DNA of 43,929 nt from Desulfurellales bacterium (GCA_027045065.1 JALUBE010000171.1:1-43929); one strand, 5' to 3'. Counted from the first letter of the stretch, positions 9,388 through 19,802 are shown. Translations and numbers: made by a program. Notes: a model not told the origin generated them from the letters alone.

Positions 9388-9755
9388 TTAAAAAAGAGGG
9401 ATTTGACTTTTGTTTTAATGAAAATGCTTGTAAAACATGCAAAGGCAAATGTTGTATAGGCGAAGGATACGTATTTTTAATAGACGAAGATATAGAGAAT
9501 ATTTCAGGGTTTTTATCCCTAAAGAAAGAAGAATTCCTAAAGCTCTACACAAAAAAGATCAACGGCAGGATTGCCCTTGTTGACTTGGTGATAAAAAATG
9601 AGAAAAGGTGCGTGTTTCTGGATGATAACTATAGGTGCGAAATCTATCCAAAAAGGCCAAAGCAATGTAGGGACTTTCCCTTTTGGGAAAGCTTAAAAGA
9701 CAAGAACTTGGGCGAAATCAAAAAACTGTGTACGGGAATAGTGGTGTGCTCATAA
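9384..9755 (+). CDS. YkgJ-family cysteine cluster protein (Zn/Fe-chelating)
   Basis: CKTCKGKCCIGEGYVFL...CVFLDDNYRCEIYPKRPKQCRDFPFW. Confidence 0.85.
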   Translation: MIKKEGFDFCFNENACKTCKGKCCIGEGYVFLIDEDIENISGFLSLKKEEFLKLYTKKINGRIALVDLVIKNEKRCVFLDDNYRCEIYPKRPKQCRDFPFWESLKDKNLGEIKKLCTGIVVCS

Positions 9756-10669
9756 CAAAGACAAGTCTGAATTTAAAGATAGCGGATCTTAAAAACATAC
9801 AAAACCTTCTTAAGGTGGGCCAAATTGTTGAGGCAGAAGTTATAGAGAAAAAGGGTGAACTGAAATACTTGGTCAAAATAAAAAACAGCTTATTTGAAGC
9901 TCAATCGAATATACCCATAACAGCAAACAAACTAAAGCTCATGGTAAAGCAAATAACGCCCCAGATCGTTCTGAAGATCGTTGAGCCTGAAGAAGACGTA
10001 ATAAACTTCGTTAAGTACAATCAACCCATAATAATCGAGGATAAAAACGAACTCATAAAACAGGCGATAAATACACTAAAAGAGGCACTTTCTACTAATG
10101 ATAGATTGAAAGCTATAGTTCAGATAACGAAACTTGCGGGCATAGTGAAATCAGAAGGACTTGAGAATTTGATTAAAGAGTTAGAAGACAAGTTAGTAAA
10201 ACAACGACAATTCGATAAATACGGCATAGAAAGACTCGTTGATGAGTTATCGAAAAACAATGAAAACAGCCAGAAAACGCTTGCACACCTCATAAAAGAT
10301 GGCTTGAAAAGCATCACGTACAAACAGCCCACAAACGAAAACCTGTTTTTTCAGATACCTTTCGTAATCAATTCAAAACAAGAAGAGATCTATATAAAAA
10401 AGGAAAGCAAAGGGGATCGAAGGTCTGGTAAATCTTTTAAGATCACATTGATTTGGAAACACAGAAAACTGGGAACGATACAGATAGACGGCATATATAC
10501 GAACGGCTCTGTATCTTGTAACGTGTTCTTTAAAAACGAATCGACCTTGAACATGTTTTTAGAGAAGGAAAGGGAATTGAAAAATCTGCTAAAGGGTGTA
10601 AATTTATCCTTGAATTTGATGAAAAGGGAGCCTATTTTTAATTACAAGCGGCTGAACATTAAGATTTAG
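9746..10669 (+). CDS. Hypothetical protein, possibly FliK-like hook-length-control C-terminal domain
   Basis: ORF listed from 9683; GTG at 9746 overlapping the ykgJ stop is more likely. C-terminal FKITLIWKHRKLGTIQIDGIYTNGSVSCNVFFKNESTLNMFLEKERELKNLL resembles FliK-C-type domains. Confidence 0.55.
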   Translation: MLITKTSLNLKIADLKNIQNLLKVGQIVEAEVIEKKGELKYLVKIKNSLFEAQSNIPITANKLKLMVKQITPQIVLKIVEPEEDVINFVKYNQPIIIEDKNELIKQAINTLKEALSTNDRLKAIVQITKLAGIVKSEGLENLIKELEDKLVKQRQFDKYGIERLVDELSKNNENSQKTLAHLIKDGLKSITYKQPTNENLFFQIPFVINSKQEEIYIKKESKGDRRSGKSFKITLIWKHRKLGTIQIDGIYTNGSVSCNVFFKNESTLNMFLEKERELKNLLKGVNLSLNLMKREPIFNYKRLNIKI

Positions 10670-10670
10670 T

Positions 10671-10699
10671 TTGCTTGTATGACGAAATTATGTTAATCT
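10671..10699 (+). promoter_or_regulatory. Sigma70-like promoter upstream of rpmE
   Basis: TTGCTT - 17 nt - TAATCT just upstream of the rpmE leader. Confidence 0.5.
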
Positions 10700-10735
10700 T
10701 GCTCGGGAAAAATTTAGGTTGAGGGGTGAAAACAG

Positions 10736-10945
10736 ATGAAAAAGGGTTTACATCCAAAGTATGAGGTAACAACGATAAGATGTGCGTGTGGTAATGAGAT
10801 AGTTACACGTTCAACAGTTCCAAACCTTACGGTTCAGGTGTGTTCAAAGTGCCATCCGTTCTTTACCGGCAAACAGAAGATAGTAGATGAAACGGGAAGG
10901 GTTGAGAAGTTTAATAGAAAATACAAAAGAAACGTGGCAAACTAA
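10736..10945 (+). CDS. rpmE: 50S ribosomal protein L31
   Basis: [27 protein letters not shown]...[29 protein letters not shown]. Confidence 0.97.
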   Translation: MKKGLHPKYEVTTIRCACGNEIVTRSTVPNLTVQVCSKCHPFFTGKQKIVDETGRVEKFNRKYKRNVAN

Positions 10946-10960
10946 GTTTGGGGGTATAAA

Positions 10961-11233
10961 ATGGACGGAAAGAGTGATACCTTCAACATTGACAAGGAAC
11001 TGGACGTTAGAGGGAAATCTGAGGATATAATAACTGAAAAGGTGCAGAGTGGTCTGGAGTCAGTAAAAGAGGGCAACTATATGCTTGTCTACGTCAATAG
11101 ATATGAAGACATCTCCGTTGTGGCAAAAGCGGTCTTTGCGAAGAAAGCCGCTGTGGATAACGTTTTAAAGAAAAACGAGAGAGACTGGGTTGTAATGGTA
11201 AAGAATGAGGTGCCCGTAGCTCAAGCTGGATAG
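10961..11233 (+). CDS. TusA-like fold protein lacking the catalytic cysteine; 3' end overlaps tRNA-Arg
   Basis: KELDVRGKSEDIITEKVQSGLESVKEGNYMLVYVN resembles the TusA start (LDxRGxxCP) without Cys; stop TAG at 11231-11233. Confidence 0.55.
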   Translation: MDGKSDTFNIDKELDVRGKSEDIITEKVQSGLESVKEGNYMLVYVNRYEDISVVAKAVFAKKAAVDNVLKKNERDWVVMVKNEVPVAQAG

Positions 11234-11287
11234 AGCGTAAGACTCCGGATCTTAAGGTTGGGGGTTCAAATCCCCCCGGGTACGCCA
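11210..11287 (+). tRNA. tRNA-Arg (anticodon CCG), CCA encoded
   Basis: Acceptor GTGCCCG/CGGGTAC, D-stem GCTC/GAGC, anticodon stem-loop TAAGA-CTCCGGA-TCTTA, T-arm GGGGG-TTCAAAT-CCCCC, discriminator G, CCA. Confidence 0.96.
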
Positions 11288-11574
11288 TGGTGAAGAGTGT
11301 AGGCCAGATCATATTTAACGACCTTGCAAAGAGCGGTTTATATGAAAGGTTAACGTTAAGTCAGTGTGTATATGAGGTTTTAAAACACGTGTTTGGCGAT
11401 CTGTCCAATCAACTTAAGATTTTAAGTTTTAAAAACGGTGTTGTTTGGGTTGGAACACCGAACCCTGTGTTTAGTCAAGAATTGTCATTTATGGAGCAGG
11501 AGATAGTAAAGAGGGTGAATGAAATCATCGGTGAAGATGTGGTCAAGAGGGTCAGGTTCAAAGAGGTGTTGTAA
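11287..11574 (+). CDS. DUF721/DciA-like protein
   Basis: 95 aa; ...LSFKNGVVWVGTPNPVFSQELSFMEQEIVKRVNEIIGEDVVKRVRFKEV resembles DUF721/DciA; ATG begins on the A of the tRNA CCA. Confidence 0.7.
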   Translation: MVKSVGQIIFNDLAKSGLYERLTLSQCVYEVLKHVFGDLSNQLKILSFKNGVVWVGTPNPVFSQELSFMEQEIVKRVNEIIGEDVVKRVRFKEVL

Positions 11575-11696
11575 TGGATGATAAAAACAAGGATCAGCAG
11601 CAGACAGAAGAAACGATAAAAAAGGCATCAGAGAAAACCTGGGAAGACGACGATTGGGCAGACGATCCAAGTGGTATTTCTCCGGGTTGCGGTTGA
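11574..11696 (+). CDS. Small acidic 40-aa ORF ending in ISPGCG
   Basis: MDDKNKDQQQTEETIKKASEKTWEDDDWADDPSGISPGCG*, start overlaps the DUF721 stop (TAATG); below the length cutoff of the ORF track. Confidence 0.5.
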   Translation: MDDKNKDQQQTEETIKKASEKTWEDDDWADDPSGISPGCG

Positions 11697-11729
11697 TCTG
11701 AAGAGCCTATTTTTGAGGTGTTTTTAAAG

Positions 11730-12476
11730 ATGAAAAAGATAATATGGGTGGGCGGTATTTTTTTGGCTTTTTTACTGACAGGTTGTGCATCCCATAAGAA
11801 AATCATACCCCATGAAGTAGAAAAACCGGCTTTTGAATGGTACAACGAGGGCATTCAAGATTACATAAACCACGATTACAACGAAGCGGAACATGCTTTA
11901 ACAATGATCAGCGCCCAACACCCAGGGAGTATCTACGCAAAGAGGGCCACGCTCATTCTTGGAGATGTATACTTCGCAAAGGGCGACTACATGCTTGCAC
12001 GAGACTACTACAAACAGTTCATAAAGCTCTATCCCAAAAGCAAAGATGTGGTATATGCAAAGTACAAGATAGCTTTAAGCTGGTACAAATCACGCAACGG
12101 CTACAAGTTGGATGCGACACCGGTAAGAAAGGCTATAGAGGCGTTTTTAGATTTGCTAAAAGAATACCCCAACAATCCATACAGGGATAAAATTTACTAC
12201 TTTTTAACCCAGTGTGTCGAGGAACTCTACAAGCACGAGCTATTCGTAGCCAAATTCTATGCTGATTTGGATGAATTCAAAGCCGCTGAAAATAGACTCG
12301 ATTACATGTATAAACACTTCAAAAATGTCAAATTTAACGACGGGATGTTGTACTTGATGGGCAAGGTTTACTGGGCTTTGGGCAAAAAGAAAGAGGCAGA
12401 AGAGTTTTTCAAAGAACTCAAAGAGAAGTATCCAAACAGCAAATACACAAAAGAGATAGAAGAATTCAACAAATGA
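11730..12476 (+). CDS. bamD: Outer membrane assembly lipoprotein BamD (TPR)
   Basis: Lipobox LTGCASH; TPR-like YNEGIQDYINHDYNEAEHALTMISAQHPGSIYAKRATLILGDVYFAKGDY; near bamA and lolCD. ORF begins 11718 or the internal ATG at 11730. Confidence 0.85.
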   Translation: MKKIIWVGGIFLAFLLTGCASHKKIIPHEVEKPAFEWYNEGIQDYINHDYNEAEHALTMISAQHPGSIYAKRATLILGDVYFAKGDYMLARDYYKQFIKLYPKSKDVVYAKYKIALSWYKSRNGYKLDATPVRKAIEAFLDLLKEYPNNPYRDKIYYFLTQCVEELYKHELFVAKFYADLDEFKAAENRLDYMYKHFKNVKFNDGMLYLMGKVYWALGKKKEAEEFFKELKEKYPNSKYTKEIEEFNK

Positions 12477-12808
12477 GCTCCATAACGGAAGTTCTCATCT
12501 TTCTTCTAAATCACGATTACACACTTGAACCCCAATGCGATGTTAGTGAATATGGAAATTACATTTACATAGAGATGGAGATAACAGATCTTGACCTCAA
12601 TCACTTGAGTATTAATATTATCGATGGGTCAAAGATAGAGATCTTGGGGACAAAGAAAAGAAAAACGTCTCAAGAGGCCATCTACTTGAGAGCAGAAAGG
12701 GTTTTTGGAAACTTCAAGAAAAGAATGGAATTGCCCTTTGAAATTGAAAGGGTTAAAGATATAAACTACAAAAACGGACTGTTAAAGATAACACTTGTGA
12801 AGAGGTGA
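12473..12808 (+). CDS. Hsp20/alpha-crystallin-like small heat shock protein
   Basis: PQCDVSEYGNYIYIEMEITDLDLNHLSINIIDGSKIEILGTKK...RVFGNFKKRMELPFEIE...YKNGLLKITLVKR; adjacent to lon. Confidence 0.85.
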   Translation: MSSITEVLIFLLNHDYTLEPQCDVSEYGNYIYIEMEITDLDLNHLSINIIDGSKIEILGTKKRKTSQEAIYLRAERVFGNFKKRMELPFEIERVKDINYKNGLLKITLVKR

Positions 12809-12812
12809 AAGT

Positions 12813-15173
12813 ATGGCTGAAAACGACAATCAGGAAATTATGAAACTACCAGACACACTACCCGTACTGGCTTTAAGAGATATGGTGGTTTTTCCCTATA
12901 TGATAATTCCGCTGTTTGTGGGTAGGGATTTCTCCATTCGCGCTATAGATGAGGCCCTATCAAAGGACAGAATTATCGTTACCCTGACCCAGAAGAAACC
13001 AGAGGTCAACGAGCCCAATGCCGATGATCTGTACCATGTGGGAACGGCGTGTCTGATTTTAAGAATGTTGAAAATGCCCGACGGTAGGGTAAAGGTCTTG
13101 GTTCAGGGACTAAAGAAAGTCAGGGTAAAAGAATTTAAGCAATTTGAACCCTATATAGAAGCCGAAGTTGAAGAAAAGATCGACATAATGCCATTAAGCG
13201 AATACGAGGAGATGGAAACAGAGGCCCTAATGAGGGCCATAAAGGATCAACTGCAACAGCTTGCGGCTTACAACAAAAACATACCAAATGATATCGTTGT
13301 CATAGCAAACAACATAGAAGAACCGGATAAATTTGCAGACATCATAGCAAGCAACATACAATTAAGAACACAGATTGCACAAGAGCTATTGGAGATAGAT
13401 TCAGTAGAAGTAAAGCTTAGAAGGTTAAACGAAATCTTAGACAAAGAGTTGCAGCTGCTTGCCCTTCAAACAAAGATACAGAACCAGGCAAAAGAAGAGA
13501 TATCAAAGACACAAAAGGAATACTTTTTAAGGGAGCAGATAAAGGCCATAAAGAAAGAGTTGGGCGAGAGCGATGTAACTGACGAGATAGAGGAATTCAA
13601 GGAAAAGATTAAAAAGGCCAAGATGCCAGAGGTTGCACGAAAAGAAGCTGAAAAGCAGCTATCGAGATTGGCTAAGATGCATCCGGATTCGGCTGAGGCA
13701 AACGTCATCCGCACATACCTTGATTGGATGGTCTCAATGCCGTGGAACAAGCGATCAGAGGAGAAGATAGATATAAAGAAGGTCCAAAAGATATTGGACG
13801 AGGATCATTATGACATAAAAGAAGCGAAAACGAGGATATTGGAGTATCTCTCCGTTAAGAAGCTCAAAAAGGACATGAAAGGACCTATCTTGTGCTTTGT
13901 GGGTCCTCCAGGTGTTGGCAAGACATCACTTGCAAAATCCATTGCCCGAGCCATAAACAGGAAGCTGGTTAGAATCTCTTTAGGCGGTGTTAGGGATGAA
14001 GCCGAGATTAGAGGACACAGGCGAACATACGTTGGGGCTTTGCCGGGTAGGATCATACAGGGCTTGAAACAGGCTGGTGTAAAAAACCCCGTGTTTGTAC
14101 TGGATGAGATAGACAAACTATCAAGGGACTTTAGCGGTGATCCGGCAAGCGCGTTGTTGGAAGCCTTAGACCCAGAGCAAAACAGCGAATTTGAAGACCA
14201 CTATTTGGGTGTTCCTTTCGACCTATCCGAGGTGTTCTTTATAACAACGGCAAATACGACAGAGACCATACCACCACCACTTTTGGATAGAATGGAGGTT
14301 ATTAGACTCTCAGGCTACACAACAGAAGAAAAAATGCGTATAGCAAAGCGTTACATAATCCCCAAACAGACAAAAGAGCACGGTTTGGAAAAATACAAAA
14401 TCACGTGGACAGACAACGCCGTTCGAAAAATCATAGAAAACTACACGCGTGAGGCCGGCGTCAGGAATTTAGAGAAAACCATATCCAAAGTTTTGAGAAA
14501 GATAGCAAGGAAGATAGCAGAAGGTACGCGTCAAAAGGAATTCCACATAACGGCAAACCTCGTTACGAAATACTTAGGTGTTCCACCGTTTAACGTTGAG
14601 GAGAAATTAGATAAGGATTACGTGGGTATAGCCACAGGCCTTGCATGGACACCCGTGGGCGGTGAGATCTTGTTTATAGAATCCCAAAAGGTTAAAGGTT
14701 CAGGGAAGTTGATCCTCACAGGTTCTTTGGGAGATGTTATGAAGGAATCGGCTCAGGCTGCAGTCACATTTGCACGTAGTAGGTACAAACAGTTGGGCTT
14801 AGAAGAGGATTTCTATGAAAAGTACGATCTACACATACACGTTCCTGAGGGTGCAGTGCCTAAAGATGGCCCGAGTGCGGGAATAACCATCGCAACGTCT
14901 ATTATATCGTGTCTTACGGGAATACCGGTCAGGCACGATATAGCCATGACTGGAGAGATCACTTTAACGGGCAGGGTCTTGCCGATAGGTGGATTAAAGG
15001 AAAAAACCCTTGCAGCGTTGAGGGCAGGGATTTACGATATTATAATACCGTTCGACAACAAAAAGGACGCAAATGAAGTTCAAAACCAGATAAAGTCCAG
15101 AAAACTCAAATACCATTACGTAAAGACAATGGACGAGGTTTTGCAAAAGGCGCTGGTTAAACCGTTGCAGTGA
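12813..15173 (+). CDS. lon: ATP-dependent protease La
   Basis: [54 protein letters not shown] catalytic Ser, [15 protein letters not shown]. Confidence 0.98.
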   Translation: MAENDNQEIMKLPDTLPVLALRDMVVFPYMIIPLFVGRDFSIRAIDEALSKDRIIVTLTQKKPEVNEPNADDLYHVGTACLILRMLKMPDGRVKVLVQGLKKVRVKEFKQFEPYIEAEVEEKIDIMPLSEYEEMETEALMRAIKDQLQQLAAYNKNIPNDIVVIANNIEEPDKFADIIASNIQLRTQIAQELLEIDSVEVKLRRLNEILDKELQLLALQTKIQNQAKEEISKTQKEYFLREQIKAIKKELGESDVTDEIEEFKEKIKKAKMPEVARKEAEKQLSRLAKMHPDSAEANVIRTYLDWMVSMPWNKRSEEKIDIKKVQKILDEDHYDIKEAKTRILEYLSVKKLKKDMKGPILCFVGPPGVGKTSLAKSIARAINRKLVRISLGGVRDEAEIRGHRRTYVGALPGRIIQGLKQAGVKNPVFVLDEIDKLSRDFSGDPASALLEALDPEQNSEFEDHYLGVPFDLSEVFFITTANTTETIPPPLLDRMEVIRLSGYTTEEKMRIAKRYIIPKQTKEHGLEKYKITWTDNAVRKIIENYTREAGVRNLEKTISKVLRKIARKIAEGTRQKEFHITANLVTKYLGVPPFNVEEKLDKDYVGIATGLAWTPVGGEILFIESQKVKGSGKLILTGSLGDVMKESAQAAVTFARSRYKQLGLEEDFYEKYDLHIHVPEGAVPKDGPSAGITIATSIISCLTGIPVRHDIAMTGEITLTGRVLPIGGLKEKTLAALRAGIYDIIIPFDNKKDANEVQNQIKSRKLKYHYVKTMDEVLQKALVKPLQ

Positions 15174-16363
15174 ACTTTGAAACGTTTTTAGCTCTGAAGT
15201 ACATAAAGTCATCCAAAGGCAAAGAGAAGTTCATATCATTTTCGTCTCTGATGTCTGTGCTGGGCATCATCGTAGGTGTTGCAGCCCTGATTATAGTTAT
15301 GGGCGTAATGAATGGTTTCGATAATGAGCTTGAAAAAAAGATTATCGATGTCAATCCCCATGTTTTGGTGAAAAACACAAGCGGCGTCTTCCCCTATAAC
15401 AAAAAACTCCTGAATACCATTTCACATCTACGAGGTGTGAAATTTGTCTACCCACTGCTTATAACCCAAGGTATGATTAGTGCAAATGGATATTCCAGTG
15501 GAGTGGTGATAAATGGCTTAGAAGCAAATCAAAACAATCCCGTTCAAAAGTACATTATTGAAGGATCTTTAAAAAAAGGTGGTGTTGTATTGGGCTACGA
15601 ATTGGCAAAGATGTTGGGTGTTACAATTGGTAGTACCGTTAGGATAATCCTTCCATTTGGAAAAACAACGCCGTTCGGGTTTGCGCCTCTGTCTTTCACA
15701 GAACAGGTTTCGGGAATATTCAAATGTGGCATGTACGATTACGATTCAAGCTTCGTTTATTTACCCTTAAAAGACCTATGGTCTAAAACAAACATGAAAG
15801 GCCTGATAAATACGATAGCTGTGATTTTAAAAGACCCTTTCAAGGCAGATCAATTCACAAATAGACTAAACCCACTTTTGCCTTTCAAGTTTTACGCCTC
15901 AAACTGGATGGAGCTGAATTACAACTTTTTTACAGCGTTGAAGTTAGAAAAAATAGCAATGTTTATCATATTATTGCTCGTTGTTATTGTGGCAGCTTTT
16001 AATATAACAAGCTCCCTAATGATGCTCGTCATGGAAAAAACAAAGGATGTGGCAATATTGAGAAGTTTTGGTGCAACAACGAAAAACATAAAAAATATAT
16101 TCATAAAACAATCAGCCATAATCGGGATTGTAGGCGTTTTGATAGGCGATGCCTTAGGCATACTGTTAAGCTTTCTTTTAAAGAAATACCACTTCATAGA
16201 GCTACCTAAGAGTGTGTACTACATCACAACGATACCCGTAGATATAAATGGTCTATACATATTAGGAATTACCGTTTTATCTTTTGTTTTGGTTGTCTTC
16301 TCAAGCCTATATCCTGCTCACAAGGCATCTAAATTGGATATCGTTGAGGTTCTGCGCCAATGA
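15170..16363 (+). CDS. lolC: Lipoprotein-releasing ABC transporter permease LolC/E family
   Basis: FLALKYIKSSKGKEKFISFSSLMSVLGIIVGVAALIIVMGVMNGFDNEL; GTG start overlaps the lon stop. Confidence 0.9.
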   Translation: MNFETFLALKYIKSSKGKEKFISFSSLMSVLGIIVGVAALIIVMGVMNGFDNELEKKIIDVNPHVLVKNTSGVFPYNKKLLNTISHLRGVKFVYPLLITQGMISANGYSSGVVINGLEANQNNPVQKYIIEGSLKKGGVVLGYELAKMLGVTIGSTVRIILPFGKTTPFGFAPLSFTEQVSGIFKCGMYDYDSSFVYLPLKDLWSKTNMKGLINTIAVILKDPFKADQFTNRLNPLLPFKFYASNWMELNYNFFTALKLEKIAMFIILLLVVIVAAFNITSSLMMLVMEKTKDVAILRSFGATTKNIKNIFIKQSAIIGIVGVLIGDALGILLSFLLKKYHFIELPKSVYYITTIPVDINGLYILGITVLSFVLVVFSSLYPAHKASKLDIVEVLRQ

Positions 16364-17034
16364 CAATAATCGAAGCAAACGGCATTTCAAAGTCTTTTAA
16401 AAGTGGACAAAAGATCATCAATGTATTGGAAAAGGTGGATTTGAGCATAAAACAAGGAGAAATGATTGCAATTATGGGTGTATCTGGCAGTGGCAAAAGC
16501 ACACTTTTGCACATTTTGGGCCTGTTAAATGAACCAGATGAGGGAAATCTAATTTTTTTAGGTAAAAACATTGACTTTTCAAACGAAAAGATGCTTGCAA
16601 AACTCCGCAATCAACATATAGGTTTCGTATTCCAATTTTATTCGCTTATAGGTGAATTAACCGTTGAAGAGAATATAGCACTACCGGCAATGATTGCAGG
16701 CGTTAAGCCCGATAAAGAAAAACTGGAACACCTTATGTATCTTGTTGGTCTGTCCATAGACAAAAAGCACAGATTTCCGTCTATGCTCTCGGGGGGCGAA
16801 CTTCAGCGTGTTGCACTTGCAAGGGCTTTGATAAACAATCCGGATTTGGTAATAGCAGACGAACCAACGGCTAATCTTGACAAAGCAAGCTCAATTGATA
16901 TAGTTAACAACATGAAACAAATTAACTTTCAAACAGGACAGACGTTCATAATAGCCACGCACAGTAAAGAAGTGGCACAAAGGTGTAAACGCACGTTGTA
17001 CCTAAGTGGAGGAAAATTGGGTGAAGAAACTTAG
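16360..17034 (+). CDS. lolD: Lipoprotein-releasing ABC transporter ATP-binding protein
   Basis: Walker A GVSGSGKST, signature LSGGELQRVALARAL, VIADEPTANLD. Confidence 0.92.
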   Translation: MTIIEANGISKSFKSGQKIINVLEKVDLSIKQGEMIAIMGVSGSGKSTLLHILGLLNEPDEGNLIFLGKNIDFSNEKMLAKLRNQHIGFVFQFYSLIGELTVEENIALPAMIAGVKPDKEKLEHLMYLVGLSIDKKHRFPSMLSGGELQRVALARALINNPDLVIADEPTANLDKASSIDIVNNMKQINFQTGQTFIIATHSKEVAQRCKRTLYLSGGKLGEET

Positions 17035-19264
17035 TGTTTCAATTGTTGTTTTTTTCCTCTTTTCCCTTCCAACCCTTGCCCAGCAGATCATATCCATAAA
17101 GGTTGAGGGAAACTTAAGAACGGATAAGGAAACAGTTCTCAGTGTGGTAAATTCAAAAATTGGCAGCAAACCCAATCCCAAAACAATAGATGAAGACATA
17201 CTGAATATCTACAGCTTGGGTTTTTACAAGACGGTATCGGCATGGATCGACGAAACATCGGCAGGCGACGTTTTGATTTTTAAGGTAAAGGAAAAACCGT
17301 CCGTTAGATACATCATGTTTGAGGGAAACGAAGAAATTAGCGACAAAAAGCTACAGAAAGCGCTCAGAATCAAACCTTACAATATCTTAAACAAAAAGCT
17401 TATAGAGGAAACAATAAACAACATTATCGGTATGTATGCTGCAAAGAGCAGGTATTTAACGAGTGTTAGCTACACACTCAAAAAGGTTCCTGGAAATAGA
17501 GTGGACATAGTATTTCACATAAAAGAAAGTAAAGAGGGCGTAATCAGGGATATAAACATAATTGGAAACAAAGCCCTTTCAACTTCTGATTTGGAGAGTG
17601 GATTATCAAACCACGTAAAAAAAGGTCCTTATATCTTAACATTTCTGCCATGGTTTTACACTGGCAAGTTAAGGATAAATGATCTTGAAAATGACAGACA
17701 AAAGATCATCGATAAATATCTATCGAGAGGTTATTTGGACGTTAAAGTGAGTGAACCATTGGTGAGCATAGAACCCGACACAGGAAATATACATATAGAC
17801 ATAAACATAAAAGAGGGCAAACCGTACATTCTAAAATCCATAAATTTTAAGAACATCAAGCCTTTGACAAAGAAAGAACTCTTGGAAGCCTTAGATCTTA
17901 AGTTAAACAAACCGTTTAACATGGTAAAACTCAGGCAGGGCATTAGAAAAATAACCGATATGTATGGTGATAGGGGATACGCCTTCGCAGATATAAATCC
18001 CATTATACACAAAAACAAAAAGACCCATACGGCAACATTGGAGTTGGATGTTAACAAAGGTCCGAAGGTCTATATCTCAAGAATAGAAATTACCGGCAAC
18101 GTAAGAACACATGATAACGTTATAAGAAGGGAGCTTGAGCTAAAAGAGGGCGATGTTTACTCAACGAGCAAAATTAAAAAATCCAAGCAGCACCTCATAA
18201 ACCTGAACTATTTCAAAGACGTCAAAATCATGACAAAAAGAGTAGGAAAAAATAAGATCAAAATGATCGTACATGTGGATGAAAAAAGAACGGGTATGCT
18301 GTCATTTGGCGTCGGCTATGGAACATACACAAAATTTGGCGTTCAAGGTTCAATTAGCGAAACAAATCTATTTGGCAGTGGAATTCACGCAAAATTATCA
18401 GCAAATGTAACGAATAAATCGAGCTTGTTTAATCTAAACCTCGTCAACCCATGGTGGAGGAATCGACCCATATCAATTGGTGTAAACATATTTCACGATG
18501 AATACGATAGTTACGATTACACAGAAAAGACAACTGGTATTGTGCCTTCAATTGCAAAAAGATTTTGGGATCAAACATTGACAGTAGGAGTCAAATACTC
18601 TTTAACCTCTACAACGATTAATTTGGATACAGACTATCCAAGCTACTATCTGAAACAACAGGAAGGCAGCTACATAGAGAGCGCACTTAAACCATTTGTA
18701 ACATACAACACGCTTGACAACTACATACTTCCAACACGTGGCGTCCATACAACCCTCAACACAACCATAGCCGGTTTAGGTGGTGACAGGAAATATCTAA
18801 AGGCTGTTCTATTTGGGGAATACTTTCATCCTCTATTTTGGGGTTTTGTAGGTCATATAAAAGCACAAATAGGTGCTGCAGAAGGTTACAGCGGTAAGGT
18901 TGTCCCAATAGATAAAAAGTTCTTCTTGGGCGGTATAGACGATATGAGGGGATTTGAGGTTGGCAAACTATCGCCTAAGGACAACGATGGCAACTATATA
19001 GGTGGTGATAGGGAGGCGTATGGTTCGGCTGAACTAATATTCCCAATAATCTCAGACTTAAGACTTTATGGAGCTTTATTCTACGATATAGGTAACGTCT
19101 GGACAAACAGTTTTGACTTTGGAAACCTAAGGTATGATTCGGGATTTGAGATAAGGTGGATATCACCGCTCGGTCCCATAAGGATCTCAATAGCTAAAAA
19201 CCTTTCACCGAGGGATGATGAAAAAACCACAGTATTCCAATTTTCTATGGGTGCTTTATTTTAA
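17021..19264 (+). CDS. bamA: Outer membrane protein assembly factor BamA
   Basis: POTRA repeats and C-terminal beta-barrel (FFLGGIDDMRGFEVGKLSP, ending FQFSMGALF). ORF listed from 17006; GTG 17021 has a better-spaced GGAGG. Confidence 0.95.
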   Translation: MKKLSVSIVVFFLFSLPTLAQQIISIKVEGNLRTDKETVLSVVNSKIGSKPNPKTIDEDILNIYSLGFYKTVSAWIDETSAGDVLIFKVKEKPSVRYIMFEGNEEISDKKLQKALRIKPYNILNKKLIEETINNIIGMYAAKSRYLTSVSYTLKKVPGNRVDIVFHIKESKEGVIRDINIIGNKALSTSDLESGLSNHVKKGPYILTFLPWFYTGKLRINDLENDRQKIIDKYLSRGYLDVKVSEPLVSIEPDTGNIHIDINIKEGKPYILKSINFKNIKPLTKKELLEALDLKLNKPFNMVKLRQGIRKITDMYGDRGYAFADINPIIHKNKKTHTATLELDVNKGPKVYISRIEITGNVRTHDNVIRRELELKEGDVYSTSKIKKSKQHLINLNYFKDVKIMTKRVGKNKIKMIVHVDEKRTGMLSFGVGYGTYTKFGVQGSISETNLFGSGIHAKLSANVTNKSSLFNLNLVNPWWRNRPISIGVNIFHDEYDSYDYTEKTTGIVPSIAKRFWDQTLTVGVKYSLTSTTINLDTDYPSYYLKQQEGSYIESALKPFVTYNTLDNYILPTRGVHTTLNTTIAGLGGDRKYLKAVLFGEYFHPLFWGFVGHIKAQIGAAEGYSGKVVPIDKKFFLGGIDDMRGFEVGKLSPKDNDGNYIGGDREAYGSAELIFPIISDLRLYGALFYDIGNVWTNSFDFGNLRYDSGFEIRWISPLGPIRISIAKNLSPRDDEKTTVFQFSMGALF

Positions 19265-19289
19265 AAAACAAATTTAGGAGGATAGATTT

Positions 19290-19802
19290 ATGAAGAGGTT
19301 ATCGATTTTTGGTTTTTTGGCGTTGCTGGGTATTATTATCTTAAGCTCCAACGCCTTTGCCACAAAGATTGCTTTTGTTAATCTTAAAAAAGTCATGCAA
19401 GAAAGCAATATGGGGAAACAGGCAAAAGAACAGCTAAAAACATTAATAGAAGCAAAGAAAATGGTAATTAAGAGGAAGGAAAGCACATTAAGGTCCTTAA
19501 TTAAAAAGCTCAATAACAAAAAGCTCTCAAAAGCAGAAAAGAATAAGTTGCAAAAACAATATTCAAAGGATATGGCAGATCTACAACAGTACCAGTCTCA
19601 AGCCTCCGAAGAAATCAGACAGAAAGAAATAGAGGAAACAAACAAGATACTGACAAAGGCAATAAATATCATAAAGGACTATGCCAAAAAGCACGGTATA
19701 GACGCTGTTTTTGAGACAAGTCAGGGTAATGTTGTATATTGGAACGACAACATGGACATAACAGATACAATAATCAAATTGATGAACTCAAGCAAAAAAT
19801 GA
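19290..19802 (+). CDS. skp: Periplasmic chaperone Skp/OmpH family
   Basis: Signal peptide, KIAFVNLKKVMQESNMGKQAKEQLKTL, coiled coil; between bamA and lpxD. Confidence 0.9.
   Translation: MKRLSIFGFLALLGIIILSSNAFATKIAFVNLKKVMQESNMGKQAKEQLKTLIEAKKMVIKRKESTLRSLIKKLNNKKLSKAEKNKLQKQYSKDMADLQQYQSQASEEIRQKEIEETNKILTKAINIIKDYAKKHGIDAVFETSQGNVVYWNDNMDITDTIIKLMNSSKK

Noticed and set aside
11094-11312. Minus-strand 72-aa ORF (MIWPTLFTMAYPGGFEPPTLRSG...)
   Set aside because: GGFEPPTLR is the typical spurious translation antisense to a tRNA T-arm; it is the complement of tRNA-Arg(CCG).
15419-15442. Perfect inverted repeat TTTCACA...TGTGAAA inside lolC
   Set aside because: Within conserved coding sequence, no associated promoter; 7-bp palindromes occur by chance.
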